Source: an uncultured Pelagibacteraceae bacterium
GTDB lineage: Bacteria; Pseudomonadota; Alphaproteobacteria; Pelagibacterales; AG-422-B15
Assembly: GCA_902622985.1 (NCBI GenBank)
Contig: CACNSH010000001.1
Location: 1-64,000 of the forward strand
DNA: 64,000 bases
Direction of reading: 5' to 3'
Each line of letters starts with the position of its first letter. Within the stretch, counting starts at the first letter, position 1. Of this stretch, positions 40,549 through 49,800 are shown in pieces. The notes below the pieces were generated by a model. The model was not told where the DNA came from. It did not search any database and saw nothing but the letters and a program-made list of their open reading frames with translations. The translations under genes and the position numbers were made by a program.

Positions 40549-41676
40549 ATGTATAAAGTTCAAATTTCTGGAACCGGCCTTTACACTCCTAAGGAAAAAA
40601 TCTCTAATGAGGAATTGGTACAATCATTCAATAAATATGTTGATGAATTTAATGAAATAAATTCAGAAGATATTAAAAATGGAAAAACCCAAGCTTTGGA
40701 AAAATCCAGCGTTGAATTCATCGAAAAAGCATCGGGTGTTAAATCAAGATATGTACAAAATAAAACAGGAATTCTAGATACTTCTTTTATGAGGCCTAAA
40801 TTGAGAGAAAGGTCAGAAGAAGAATTATCTAATTTAGCTGAGATGGGAGTTATTGCTGCTAAAGATGCAATTAAAAACTCAAACATCGATGTAGAAGATA
40901 TTGATGCAGTAATTGTAGCTTGTTCAAATCTTGAACGTGCCTACCCAGCAATTGCAATTGAAATACAAAATGCACTGGGTATTAAGGGTTTTGCTTTTGA
41001 TATGAATGTTGCATGCTCATCGGCAACTTTTGGAATTCAAACTATCTTCGATATGATCAAGTCTGGGAGTATAAAGTCTGCTATCATGATTAATCCTGAA
41101 ATTTGTACCGGACATTTAAATTTCAGAGATCGAGACTGTCATTTTATTTTTGGAGATGTTGCAACTGCAGTTATTCTAGAACGTCTTAATGAAGAAAATA
41201 TTAGAGAAAACTCCTATGAAATAATTGGTACGAGATTATTAACTAAGTTTTCAAATAATATAAGAAATAATTATGGCTTTTTAAATAATTCATCGCCTGA
41301 TGGCGTTGGTCAGTCAGACAAATTATTTCATCAAAATGGACGAAAGGTATTTAAAGAAGTTGTTCCAGAAGTTTCTAACTTGATCAAATCTCACTTAGAA
41401 GAAAATAACTTATCGGCCAATGATCTCAAAGGCATGTATCTTCATCAAGCCAACGAGAATATGAATGTTTTAATTTCGAAGTATGTATTGGGAAAAGATG
41501 CCCCAAAAGAATTAGCACCTGTAGTTTTGGATGAATATGCAAATACAAGTTCAGCTGGTTCAATTATTGCCTTTCATAAATACAATAGATCATTAAATAA
41601 AAATGATTTAGCAATTATATGTTCATTTGGAGCTGGTTATTCAGTTGGAAATGTAATTGTAAAAAAGATAGCTTAA
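40549..41676 (+). CDS. Beta-ketoacyl-ACP synthase III-like protein
   Basis: Thiolase-fold condensing enzyme of 375 residues with the KAS III triad: Cys156 in DMNVACSSATFG, His in YLHQANENMN, and Asn in YANTSSAGSI. Housekeeping FabH is about 320 residues. Here an extra stretch at about residues 25-60 (KYVDEFNEINSEDIKNGKTQ) precedes the usual ASGVKSRYV loop, as in the longer FabH-like group. It may start fatty acid synthesis or make a specialised 3-ketoacyl product; sequence does not decide. Its stop interlocks with the convergent HD-domain gene. Confidence 0.85.
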   Translation: MYKVQISGTGLYTPKEKISNEELVQSFNKYVDEFNEINSEDIKNGKTQALEKSSVEFIEKASGVKSRYVQNKTGILDTSFMRPKLRERSEEELSNLAEMGVIAAKDAIKNSNIDVEDIDAVIVACSNLERAYPAIAIEIQNALGIKGFAFDMNVACSSATFGIQTIFDMIKSGSIKSAIMINPEICTGHLNFRDRDCHFIFGDVATAVILERLNEENIRENSYEIIGTRLLTKFSNNIRNNYGFLNNSSPDGVGQSDKLFHQNGRKVFKEVVPEVSNLIKSHLEENNLSANDLKGMYLHQANENMNVLISKYVLGKDAPKELAPVVLDEYANTSSAGSIIAFHKYNRSLNKNDLAIICSFGAGYSVGNVIVKKIA

Positions 41677-42224
41677 AAATTTGGCTCTTTAGAAAATAAT
41701 CTTCTCACCATTGGTTCAAAATGATCTAACGGGAAGGATTCATAATTAGGATCAAAAGATTTTTGATCCCACTTTTCACAAAAGTCGACCGCATCTTGAT
41801 AGTATGGGTGATCCTTAAATTTATCTCGTGAATTTCTATCTTTACCTGAATGATGAGCATAATAATATTCTTGAAAAAGCCCATGATGCAAAATAATCCA
41901 ATGAACCTTTTCAGAAACATACGGTCTTAAAACAGCAGCTATGAGCTGACTGTGATTGTATGGAGCAAGACTGTCTCCTATATCATGCAACAATGTAGCA
42001 ACAATCATTTCTTCATCTGCCCCATCTTTTTCAGCTCTGGTTGCTGATTGCAAAGAATGCTCAAGTCTTGTTACTTGGTAGCCGTCCACTGAATTATCTA
42101 AGTTTTTTAATGACTCTAAAACTCGATCAGGAAGTTCATTTATGTATTTTTTTTCATATTCAGCCAAAAGTTCATAATCTTCTTTTGATCCTTTTTTCAT
42201 TTCGGTAAACTTGACTGTCTTCAT
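41673..42224 (-). CDS. HD-domain mixed-valence diiron oxygenase-like protein (TmpB/PhnZ-like)
   Basis: HD-domain protein of 183 residues. The ligand set is visible: His56 (TRLEHSLQSATRAE), His80-Asp81 (LLHDIGDSLAPYNH), His91, His113/His114 (ILHHGLFQEYY) and Asp153 (CEKWDQKSF). Length, the LEHSLQSATRA-x-DGA segment and the 24-residue His-to-HD spacing fit PhnZ and TmpB. These are diiron oxygenases that break the C-P bond of 1-hydroxy-phosphonates. Its start overlaps the stop of a TmpA/BBOX-like hydroxylase gene by four bases, the same pairing as in TmpAB. An ordinary HD phosphohydrolase is the alternative; the substrate is inferred from context only. Confidence 0.7.
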   Translation of the reverse strand: MKTVKFTEMKKGSKEDYELLAEYEKKYINELPDRVLESLKNLDNSVDGYQVTRLEHSLQSATRAEKDGADEEMIVATLLHDIGDSLAPYNHSQLIAAVLRPYVSEKVHWIILHHGLFQEYYYAHHSGKDRNSRDKFKDHPYYQDAVDFCEKWDQKSFDPNYESFPLDHFEPMVRRLFSKEPNF

Positions 42225-43315
42225 TCTACTTCCTTGGAGAGGAGTTTATATTTACTTTCGGCAGAGTCATGGTCAATATAAAGCCCTTGAAGCCACCGAC
42301 TTCCTTCAGATGTATTGTAGCTTCTTCTTCCATGCAAAGTTCTGTAATTATTCATAATTAATAAGTTACCAGGCTCTAAATGAAATTGTAATATATATTT
42401 ATCTGAATTGATCATTTGATGCATAACTCTTTTAGCAGCATAAAATTCTTCCAAAACCTTTGGCTCATCGTAAAATACAAAGTCTAATCTATTACTATAT
42501 TTTATTTGTTTGAGTTCTCCTCTAGCACTTAATTTTATAATTTTTCCAGTTTTTTCTAAAATAGCATCATTATCTTCAAATTTATAATTTATTAGAGTAT
42601 TTACCAGGATATCAAAAGCTTGTGGATTTTCTTTTTTTAGATCCTCTGCAACTTTGAAGCCATCTACAACTGTGGAGTCTCCGCCTTTGCAACTGTTTTC
42701 AATACAAAATAAAAATTGAATTGATGGTACTGGTTTTCTGTAGGGATTATCAGTATGCGACTCTAATTCGATGGATGTATAAGCCAAGTCATTAGGTTGT
42801 TTTTGTGACCTCACATTAAATAGCTTTCCAAAATTAGTTTCTCGAATAAACCCAATTTTTTCAGCAAATTTTATAACTTCTCCATCCTTAGCTGGCAAAT
42901 CTTCGACTACAACGTAACCATACTGATGATAAAATTTTAAAATTTCAAACAATTGCTGACTTTCGTTTACTCCATGGGCAAAACTAAATTTTTTTAACTC
43001 AGCATCATTTTTATTCCAATAAATCTTTGGCGGTAGGACATTTGATCTTGTAATTTCTGTTATTAACTTATCTAAACAATAAGTTGCACTATGGTTATCA
43101 GAAAATTCTACAAGCATTTTGTTATCTGCTAGCAGCTGAGCATTCTTTATTTGCAAATCAGGTTTAATCTTTTCAGGGTCATATAATCTTTGCAAAGAAT
43201 TTTGATCAACTTCCCCTTTTTCAATTGATCGTTCCCGTATCCACAAAGGATGTATTTTAAAAATTTCCTCTTTATCAAATACTCTTAATTCTTTTGAGTC
43301 AAAATCTAGCTTCAT
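42221..43315 (-). CDS. BBOX-like Fe(II)/2-oxoglutarate hydroxylase (TmpA-like)
   Basis: TauD/BBOX-family dioxygenase of 364 residues. It has the BBOX N-terminal domain (IFKIHPLWIRERSIEKG, without the zinc cysteines) and the catalytic jelly roll. Iron ligands are His187 and Asp189 (ELESHTDNPYRKP) and His328 (NNYRTLHGRRSYN), with the 2OG-binding Arg after it. This superfamily hydroxylates trimethylammonium substrates: gamma-butyrobetaine, trimethyllysine or 2-trimethylaminoethylphosphonate. Its overlap with an HD-oxygenase gene favours the TmpA role. The second BBOX paralog at 48650 sits with carnitine genes instead. Substrate unproven. Confidence 0.8.
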   Translation of the reverse strand: MKLDFDSKELRVFDKEEIFKIHPLWIRERSIEKGEVDQNSLQRLYDPEKIKPDLQIKNAQLLADNKMLVEFSDNHSATYCLDKLITEITRSNVLPPKIYWNKNDAELKKFSFAHGVNESQQLFEILKFYHQYGYVVVEDLPAKDGEVIKFAEKIGFIRETNFGKLFNVRSQKQPNDLAYTSIELESHTDNPYRKPVPSIQFLFCIENSCKGGDSTVVDGFKVAEDLKKENPQAFDILVNTLINYKFEDNDAILEKTGKIIKLSARGELKQIKYSNRLDFVFYDEPKVLEEFYAAKRVMHQMINSDKYILQFHLEPGNLLIMNNYRTLHGRRSYNTSEGSRWLQGLYIDHDSAESKYKLLSKEVE

Positions 43316-43331
43316 ATTTGAAAATATATGA

Positions 43332-45272
43332 TTAATAGTCTAATTCTTCAATATTTTCATATTCTGCAAGACATTCTGGATTTGCAAGAGCCTCCATATT
43401 TTTAACTTTTTTACCGTTTATAATATCTCTTACAGTCAATTCAGCTATCTTACCGCTCCGAGTTCTTGGAATATCAGTAACTTGAATAATCTTTGCAGGC
43501 ACATGTCTGATGGAGGTTGAATTTTTAATATTTTCCTTGATATTGGCAACTAATTTATCATTTAGATGACTTTTGGCTTTAAGGGTTATAAATAAAATAA
43601 TTCTGACATCATCATTCCATTCTTGCCCAACCACAATCGATTCATTGATATCTTCTAGTTTTTCAACAGACCTATATATTTCTGCAGTACCAATTCTAAT
43701 ACCTCCAGGATTGAGAGTTGAGTCGGAGCGCCCAAAGATTATGAAACCCTTATTTGCTGTTTTAATTGCATAGTCACCTTGTGTCCAAATATTGGGAAAT
43801 TTTGAAAAATATGATTTTATATATTTTTCTTTATTAACATCATCCCAGAACCCAATTGGCATTGAAGGAATTGCTGATTTGCAGACTAGTTCTCCTTTTT
43901 GCTGAGTACTAACCCCATCATCATTAAATATATCTACATCAACTCCTAAACATTCACATTGAATTTCTCCTGAAAATACTGCACCAGTTGGATCTCCTCC
44001 AACAAAACATGAAACAATGTCAGTACCGCCACTAATAGAGGCTAAATGTACGTCTTGCTTAATATTGCTATAAACATAATTAAAACTCTCACTAACTAAT
44101 GGTGATCCAGTGCTTAAAATTGTTTTTAATTTTGATAGTTTATATTTATTTGAAATTTGAATTTGGCTATTTCTTAGCGCATCAATAAACTTTGCACTTG
44201 TGCCAAAGCAAGTAATTTCTTCTTCTTCCGCCACTTTAAAAAGTGAGTCCTGATGTGGAAAAAAAGGAGACCCCTCATAAAGAACAACTGTTGCCTTAGA
44301 AGCAAGACCAGAAATAAGCCAATTCCACATCATCCATCCACAAGTAGTAAAATAGAAAAGCTTATCGTTTTCACAAATTTCACAGTGAAGTTGCTGTTCT
44401 TTCAAATGTTGGATTAATGGACCTCCGGTATTATGTACAATACATTTTGGTTTTCCAGTTGTACCGCTGGAATACAATATATACATTGGGTCATTAAACT
44501 GACATCTTTCAAAAGAGAGCTCACTCAATTCTCTATTTTTTTCTTCAAAAAAATTTAATTTTTCATCGATGAAACTTTTGTCTTTTTGAGAATAATCAAT
44601 GCATATAGATACTTCCAATGTATTAAGCTTACTCTCAACATTTTTTATTTTTTCTAAAATTTTAAATTTCTTTCCTCCATACATATAGCTGCTGGAATAA
44701 AATAAAATTTTGGGCTCTATTTGACTAAACCTATCTAATATAGCCTGTTCACCAAAATCTGGTGAACAAGAGGACCATACCGCACCAATTGAATTTACTG
44801 CAAGAAATGAAATCAATGTTTCCGCATTATTAGTTACAATGCCTACAACTCTATCACCTTTTTTAACACCGATAGATCTCAAATATTTTGCGACTAAATT
44901 CACTTTATGAATAACTTCTTCTTTGCTGTAATATTTTTTAAATCCAATTTCATTTACATAGAGTATAGGAATAGAATTTAAATTATTAATGATATTTTCA
45001 CTATAGCTAAGCTTTAAGTTTGGAAAAAATTTCTTGTCATAAATATTTTCACTTTCACTAATAGCAGGGTTTTCATTGCCGCTATAGCTTATATCTAAAT
45101 AACTCAAAAGACTCGTCCAGAATAAATTAGGCTTTGCTATACTCCAGTTAAATAAGGAGTCATATTCATAATCAAAATTTATTGAGTAACTTTTTTTGAG
45201 ATAATAATAGTATTTGACTAAGTTTGATTGTTTTCGTCTTTTTTCGGAGGCTTGCCACAGTAATTTTTCCAT
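43332..45272 (-). CDS. aacS: Acetoacetyl-CoA synthetase
   Basis: ANL-family ligase of 646 residues activating acetoacetate to acetoacetyl-CoA, the usual length for AacS. The N-terminus (FWTSLLSYLDISYSG) is of the acetyl/acetoacetyl-CoA synthetase type. The phosphate loop is YSSGTTGKPKC (about 267-277). AacS-specific GGPLIQHLKEQQLHCEI and SISGGTDIVSCFVGG follow, and the catalytic lysine is in TRSGKIAELTV. It sits 16 bases upstream of the TmpA-like gene and 25 bases after the aldehyde dehydrogenase. It fits recycling of the acetoacetate released when the divergently encoded BKACE cleaves dehydrocarnitine. Confidence 0.93.
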   Translation of the reverse strand: MEKLLWQASEKRRKQSNLVKYYYYLKKSYSINFDYEYDSLFNWSIAKPNLFWTSLLSYLDISYSGNENPAISESENIYDKKFFPNLKLSYSENIINNLNSIPILYVNEIGFKKYYSKEEVIHKVNLVAKYLRSIGVKKGDRVVGIVTNNAETLISFLAVNSIGAVWSSCSPDFGEQAILDRFSQIEPKILFYSSSYMYGGKKFKILEKIKNVESKLNTLEVSICIDYSQKDKSFIDEKLNFFEEKNRELSELSFERCQFNDPMYILYSSGTTGKPKCIVHNTGGPLIQHLKEQQLHCEICENDKLFYFTTCGWMMWNWLISGLASKATVVLYEGSPFFPHQDSLFKVAEEEEITCFGTSAKFIDALRNSQIQISNKYKLSKLKTILSTGSPLVSESFNYVYSNIKQDVHLASISGGTDIVSCFVGGDPTGAVFSGEIQCECLGVDVDIFNDDGVSTQQKGELVCKSAIPSMPIGFWDDVNKEKYIKSYFSKFPNIWTQGDYAIKTANKGFIIFGRSDSTLNPGGIRIGTAEIYRSVEKLEDINESIVVGQEWNDDVRIILFITLKAKSHLNDKLVANIKENIKNSTSIRHVPAKIIQVTDIPRTRSGKIAELTVRDIINGKKVKNMEALANPECLAEYENIEELDY

Positions 45273-45297
45273 AAATTTTACTGCTTTGATTTAAATT

Positions 45298-46722
45298 TTA
45301 AGCAATATGTAATGCTTTTGTTTCAAGATAATCTTCAAGCCCCATATCACCGCCTTCGCGGCCGTTTCCAGACTCTTTATAACCGCCAAAAGGAGAGCCG
45401 TAGTTATAACCGCCTCCGTTTACATGTACACCGCCAGCTCTAAGTTGTTTTGAAACTCTTTCTGCCCTTTCAGTGTCGCCTGTTTGTAAATATGCGGCAA
45501 GTCCGTAAGGTGTGTCATTAGCTATTTCAATAGCTTCTTTTTCATCTTCAAATGGTATTATTACAAGTACGGGACCAAAAATCTCTTCTTGAGCTACTCG
45601 CATGCTGTTATTAACATTTATGAATATAGTTGGTTTAGTAAACCAACCTTTTTCTAACCCCTCAGGTTTACCCAGTCCACCAACAAGCAGCTCGGCGCCT
45701 TCATCTATTCCTACCTGAATCATGTTTTGAACTCTATCAAATTGGATTTTATCAAATAAAGGTCCTAGATGATCTCCATCCTCTTGTGGATCTCCAACTT
45801 TAATTTCTTCAGCCGCCTTTTTTGCAATTGTAACGACTTCATCGTAGCATTTTTTTTCAACCAGTAATCTGGTAGGAGCGTCACATGATTGTCCGGTGTT
45901 AAACATACATTCATTTACAGATGCGGTTACTTTTTCCTCAAGATCACAATCTGCAAAAACTAAATTCGGTGACTTACCTCCAAGCTCAAGTGTAACTTTT
46001 TTGACAGTTTCAGCAGACTCTATTGTAACCGACTTACCGCCTCTTTTAGAGCCGGTAAACGACATCATCTCAATATCTGGATGTCTTGACATAGCTATGC
46101 CCACACCCTCGCCATCACCATGAACTAAATTGAAAACACCTGCAGGGACACCAGCTTTATCTAGTATTTCGGCATAAACCATTGCTGATAATGGCGTATG
46201 TTCTGATGGTTTTAAAATACAAGTACAGCCGGTTGCAATGACTGGCAAAACTTTTAATGTGATTTGGTTTATTGGCCAATTCCATGGAGTGATTAGACCA
46301 CATACTCCAATTGGTTCTTTTAATAAAATATCTGTATTGGATAACTCAATTTTTTCTTCATGTTTTTCTAATGCACTAATAAAACCATCCAAATGACCTA
46401 TAGCTGCATCAGCTTGGGCTTCACGTGACATTTTTCTTGGTGCACCCATCTCCATTGTCATAGCATCAGCTAAATCATCAAATCTTTCTTCTGAAATTTT
46501 TCGTATATTTTTCAAAATATTCATTCTCTCTTCTTTAGAAGTTTTTGAAAAACTCATAAATGCATTTTTAGCGGCTTTTACTGCGATATTTACATCTTCT
46601 TCATTACCTAATATGACTTCACCGATAACTTCCTCTGTGGCTGGATTTACGACAGGCATTTTTTTACTAGATTGTGGCGCTACCCATTGACCGTCAATAT
46701 AAAATTTTTGTAGATTTTGCAT
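45298..46722 (-). CDS. NAD(P)+ aldehyde dehydrogenase
   Basis: ALDH-superfamily enzyme of 474 residues. Catalytic residues are intact: Asn149 (TPWNWPINQ), Glu246 (LELGGKSPN) and Cys280 (NTGQSCDAPTR). The NGGGYNYGSPFGGYKESGNG C-terminus resembles the CddD-like ALDH subgroup rather than a textbook BetB. In this setting the aldehyde could be betaine aldehyde (from the BetA-type enzyme at 58767) or 4-trimethylaminobutyraldehyde (precursor of gamma-butyrobetaine). Sequence alone does not decide. It is the first gene of a minus-strand run with aacS and the hydroxylase/HD pair, and divergent from BKACE. Confidence 0.88.
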   Translation of the reverse strand: MQNLQKFYIDGQWVAPQSSKKMPVVNPATEEVIGEVILGNEEDVNIAVKAAKNAFMSFSKTSKEERMNILKNIRKISEERFDDLADAMTMEMGAPRKMSREAQADAAIGHLDGFISALEKHEEKIELSNTDILLKEPIGVCGLITPWNWPINQITLKVLPVIATGCTCILKPSEHTPLSAMVYAEILDKAGVPAGVFNLVHGDGEGVGIAMSRHPDIEMMSFTGSKRGGKSVTIESAETVKKVTLELGGKSPNLVFADCDLEEKVTASVNECMFNTGQSCDAPTRLLVEKKCYDEVVTIAKKAAEEIKVGDPQEDGDHLGPLFDKIQFDRVQNMIQVGIDEGAELLVGGLGKPEGLEKGWFTKPTIFINVNNSMRVAQEEIFGPVLVIIPFEDEKEAIEIANDTPYGLAAYLQTGDTERAERVSKQLRAGGVHVNGGGYNYGSPFGGYKESGNGREGGDMGLEDYLETKALHIA

Positions 46723-46737
46723 TTCAGATGATGATTA

Positions 46738-46751
46738 CATACTATAGTATG
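46738..46751. promoter_or_regulatory. 14-bp perfect palindrome in the divergent ALDH/BKACE promoter region
   Basis: CATACTATAGTATG is its own reverse complement. It lies in the 68-base gap between two divergent runs of the betaine/carnitine region. Because the palindrome contains TATAGT on both strands, a -10-like element faces each way. It is a candidate operator or shared promoter core for both runs. No matching regulator gene is in the window. Confidence 0.45.
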
Positions 46752-46790
46752 GTAATTGTAAATTAATTTTTTTTCACTAGTAAAGGAAAT

Positions 46791-47675
46791 ATGAACAGAG
46801 ACGTCATTATTTCATGTGCAGTTACTGGATCAGGAGATACAGTCAACAAACATCCAAACATACCGGTGACGCCAGAGCAAATTGCTAATGCAGCAATTGA
46901 AGCAGCGTCAGCTGGAGCTGCTATAGCGCATATCCATGTCAGAGATTTAAGTACAGGAAAGGGATCAAGAGACGATGAGCTTTATAAAGAGGTTGTGAGC
47001 CGCATAAAAGATAGTGGCACAAATGTCATAATAAATCTTACCAGTGGTATGGGCGGTGATATAGAAATTGGACCTGAGGATGATCTATTAAAGTTCGGAC
47101 CTAATACTGATTTTGTTAATGCGATTGAAAGACTAAGTCACGTTGAAGAAATATTACCAGATATATGTTCCCTTGATTGTGGAACTCTTAATTTTGGTGA
47201 TGGCAACATGATTTATGTTAGTACTCCTGAACAATTAAGAATTGGTGCAAAAAAAATACAAGAATTAGGCGTAAAACCTGAGTTAGAAGTTTTTGATACA
47301 GGGCATATGTGGTTTGCAAATCAAATGTACGATGAGGGTTTGCTTGACAGCCCTCCTCTATTTCAAATTTGTCTTGGCATTCCCTATGGGGCACCAGCTA
47401 ATACCGGTTCAATGAAAAACATGGTAGACATGCTACCATCGGGCAGTAACTGGGCAGCTTTTGGAATTGGGGTTCATCAAATGCCGATGGTTGCTCAAGC
47501 GGTTCTCTTGGGCGGCAATGTTAGAGTTGGTCTTGAAGACAACCTATATCTTGAAAAAGGTGTATACGCTTCAAACGGTCAACTTGTTGAAAAAGCGACG
47601 ACAATAATTAGTAATCTTGGTGCTAATGTGATGGGGCCAGATGAAGCCAGAAAAAAACTTGGGCTTAAAGTTTGA
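46791..47675 (+). CDS. Beta-keto acid cleavage enzyme (BKACE), probable dehydrocarnitine cleavage
   Basis: DUF849/BKACE-family zinc enzyme of 294 residues. It exchanges a beta-keto acid with acetyl-CoA to give acetoacetate and a new acyl-CoA. Zinc ligands His47 and His49 are in [16 protein letters not shown]. Family segments [10 protein letters not shown] and [12 protein letters not shown] and the C-terminal [16 protein letters not shown] are present. Adjacency to a carnitine-3-dehydrogenase gene (stop overlaps its TTG start) points to 3-dehydrocarnitine as substrate, giving acetoacetate and betainyl-CoA as with CdhC of pseudomonads. AAGGAA precedes the ATG. Confidence 0.88.
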   Translation: MNRDVIISCAVTGSGDTVNKHPNIPVTPEQIANAAIEAASAGAAIAHIHVRDLSTGKGSRDDELYKEVVSRIKDSGTNVIINLTSGMGGDIEIGPEDDLLKFGPNTDFVNAIERLSHVEEILPDICSLDCGTLNFGDGNMIYVSTPEQLRIGAKKIQELGVKPELEVFDTGHMWFANQMYDEGLLDSPPLFQICLGIPYGAPANTGSMKNMVDMLPSGSNWAAFGIGVHQMPMVAQAVLLGGNVRVGLEDNLYLEKGVYASNGQLVEKATTIISNLGANVMGPDEARKKLGLKV

Positions 47676-48646
47676 AACAAAATAAAGTCATCACTATTGT
47701 GGGTACTGGAGTAATTGGTGCAGGCTGGGCTGCAAGATTCCTAGCTAAAGGTTATACTGTAAAAGCATATGACCCTAATAGTGTTTCACGTGAGCAGCTA
47801 AAAATAAATGTTCGAACTGCTTTTAAAAGCTTAAAGAAAATTGGTTTGAATAGAAATGCCTCATTAAGAAATCTTAGGGTCTATTCAAAATTACCTAGTG
47901 CATTGAAGGATACAACTTTTGTTCAAGAGAATGCACCAGAAAACGAAAAGATTAAAAAAAATATACTCAAACAAATTGATAATTTAGTTGATAAGAGAGT
48001 TATAATCGCATCTAGTTCGTCAGGCTTATTACCATCGAAAATTCAATCGGCTTGTAAGTTTCCTGAGAGAGTTTTAATAGGACATCCATTTAATCCTGTA
48101 TACTTATTACCTCTAGTAGAGATTGTAGCTGGCAAGAAAACTAGTCATATAAGTGTTAAAAAATTAAAAAAATTATATGAACATATTGGAATGCGACCAC
48201 TTATTGTTCAAAAAGAAATAGAAGGATATATTTCAGACAGACTACAAGAAGCGTTATGGCGTGAAGCCTTGCATATTATAAATGACGGGGTAGCATCAAC
48301 GGATGAAGTTGATGATGCAATTGTTTATGGTCCTGGATTGAGATGGGCTTTTATGGGGGTTTGTTTAACGTTCCATTTAGCTGGTGGAGAAACTGGCATG
48401 AAACACATGCTGGAACAATTTGGTCCTGCACTAAAACTCCCTTGGACAAAATTGAAAGCACCTGAATTAACCAACAAACTTAAAAAAGCAATGGTTTCAG
48501 GAACAAAAAAACAAGCAGGAAAATTCAATATTAAAGAATTAGAAAAACAAAGAGATTTGTTTTTGATTGAAATTATGAAAACTTTAAATAAGAATCAAAA
48601 AGGTAAGTTTCCGAATTGGGACAGAAAATATAATACATTTAAATAA
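47672..48646 (+). CDS. L-carnitine 3-dehydrogenase
   Basis: NAD+-dependent 3-hydroxyacyl-CoA-dehydrogenase-fold protein of 324 residues. It starts with the Rossmann motif [27 protein letters not shown] and [16 protein letters not shown] follow, the latter characteristic of carnitine dehydrogenases. No thioesterase domain is fused, although longer alphaproteobacterial homologs carry one that hydrolyses betainyl-CoA. The start is TTG at 47672, overlapping the BKACE stop by four bases (TTGA). It oxidises carnitine to 3-dehydrocarnitine, the substrate of the upstream BKACE. Confidence 0.88.
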   Translation: MKQNKVITIVGTGVIGAGWAARFLAKGYTVKAYDPNSVSREQLKINVRTAFKSLKKIGLNRNASLRNLRVYSKLPSALKDTTFVQENAPENEKIKKNILKQIDNLVDKRVIIASSSSGLLPSKIQSACKFPERVLIGHPFNPVYLLPLVEIVAGKKTSHISVKKLKKLYEHIGMRPLIVQKEIEGYISDRLQEALWREALHIINDGVASTDEVDDAIVYGPGLRWAFMGVCLTFHLAGGETGMKHMLEQFGPALKLPWTKLKAPELTNKLKKAMVSGTKKQAGKFNIKELEKQRDLFLIEIMKTLNKNQKGKFPNWDRKYNTFK

Positions 48647-48649
48647 GAT

Positions 48650-49792
48650 ATGAATGAGAATCCATCAATATCATCATTAAAAAAGAATGGTAAATCGATT
48701 CTAATTGATTGGAGTGATGGTGAGCAGAGTAAATTTAATTTTTTATGGTTAAGGGATAATTGTCCATCAGAAGTTCACCCTACTGCAAGGGAGAGAACCT
48801 TTAACTTGCTAAATGTTTCAGAAAATATTTACCCAAAAGCGTTTACAATAAATGATAAAGGGCAGTTGGAGATTGAGTGGAGTGAAGGAGGCCATATAAG
48901 TCACTATGACGTCGAATGGCTTCGACATAACTGTTACACGATGAAAAGTAAGAAAAAATATAGTTCACCTTATTTTTTGTGGGATAATAGTATGCAATCA
49001 AATTTTGAAGATATTCAAATAGATTATCAAGAAATTATTAGTGGAGATGAAGGAATAAAAAAATGGTTAGAACAACTTCACTATAAGGGCATTTCAATTG
49101 TAAAAAATGCACCCACTGAAAAAGAGTCAGGTTTTGATGTTCTATCTAATATAAGTCATCATAGAGAAACTTTTTTTAAAACACCATTTGAAGTAATCGA
49201 CATTCCTAATCCAAATAATTCAGCATATACAGCTGCAGCTCTAAGAAATCACATCGACTTACCATATTATGAAATTGCTCCTGGCTACCAGTTCCTTCAT
49301 TGTTTAATAAACAATGCAACCGGTGGTGAATCAGTTGCGTTAGATGGATTTAAAGTTGCAAGCTATATGAAAGAAAATTTTACTGAATATTTCAAGATTC
49401 TTCTTGATACACCTGTAAAATTTGTAAATAGAGATTACACCGCAAACACAATTAGAGTAATGCATAAACCCATATTTACTCTAGATCACAACAATGATTT
49501 TAATGATATACGGTTCAGCGTTGCTTATATGGGAATAATGGATTGCAGTCCTGAAGTTATGGATAGCTTCTATGAAGCATATCGTAAACTTCTTTCATTG
49601 CTACATGACCCTATGTTTGAAATCAATTTCAGATTAGAAGCTGGAGATATTTTTAGCTTTAATAACAGAAGAGTCTTGCATGGCAGAAAAGAATACGATG
49701 CCAATTCAGGTAATAGACACCTCCAAGGATATTATATTGATAGGGATGAGATCGTAGGAAGATTAAATTATTTGAATAGAATTAATCCTTAA
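48650..49792 (+). CDS. Gamma-butyrobetaine hydroxylase-like Fe(II)/2OG dioxygenase
   Basis: BBOX-family dioxygenase of 380 residues that probably hydroxylates gamma-butyrobetaine to L-carnitine. The N-terminal domain keeps FLWLRDNCPSEVHPTARERT, but only one of the clustered zinc cysteines typical of BBOX remains. Iron ligands are His201 and Asp203 (LRNHIDLPYYE) and His344 (NNRRVLHGRKEYD). YQFLHCLINNATGGESVALD is the conserved core strand. It follows the carnitine dehydrogenase gene by three bases, which supports the carnitine assignment over trimethyllysine or phosphonate substrates. Confidence 0.85.
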   Translation: MNENPSISSLKKNGKSILIDWSDGEQSKFNFLWLRDNCPSEVHPTARERTFNLLNVSENIYPKAFTINDKGQLEIEWSEGGHISHYDVEWLRHNCYTMKSKKKYSSPYFLWDNSMQSNFEDIQIDYQEIISGDEGIKKWLEQLHYKGISIVKNAPTEKESGFDVLSNISHHRETFFKTPFEVIDIPNPNNSAYTAAALRNHIDLPYYEIAPGYQFLHCLINNATGGESVALDGFKVASYMKENFTEYFKILLDTPVKFVNRDYTANTIRVMHKPIFTLDHNNDFNDIRFSVAYMGIMDCSPEVMDSFYEAYRKLLSLLHDPMFEINFRLEAGDIFSFNNRRVLHGRKEYDANSGNRHLQGYYIDRDEIVGRLNYLNRINP

Positions 49793-49800
49793 TTAATAAA

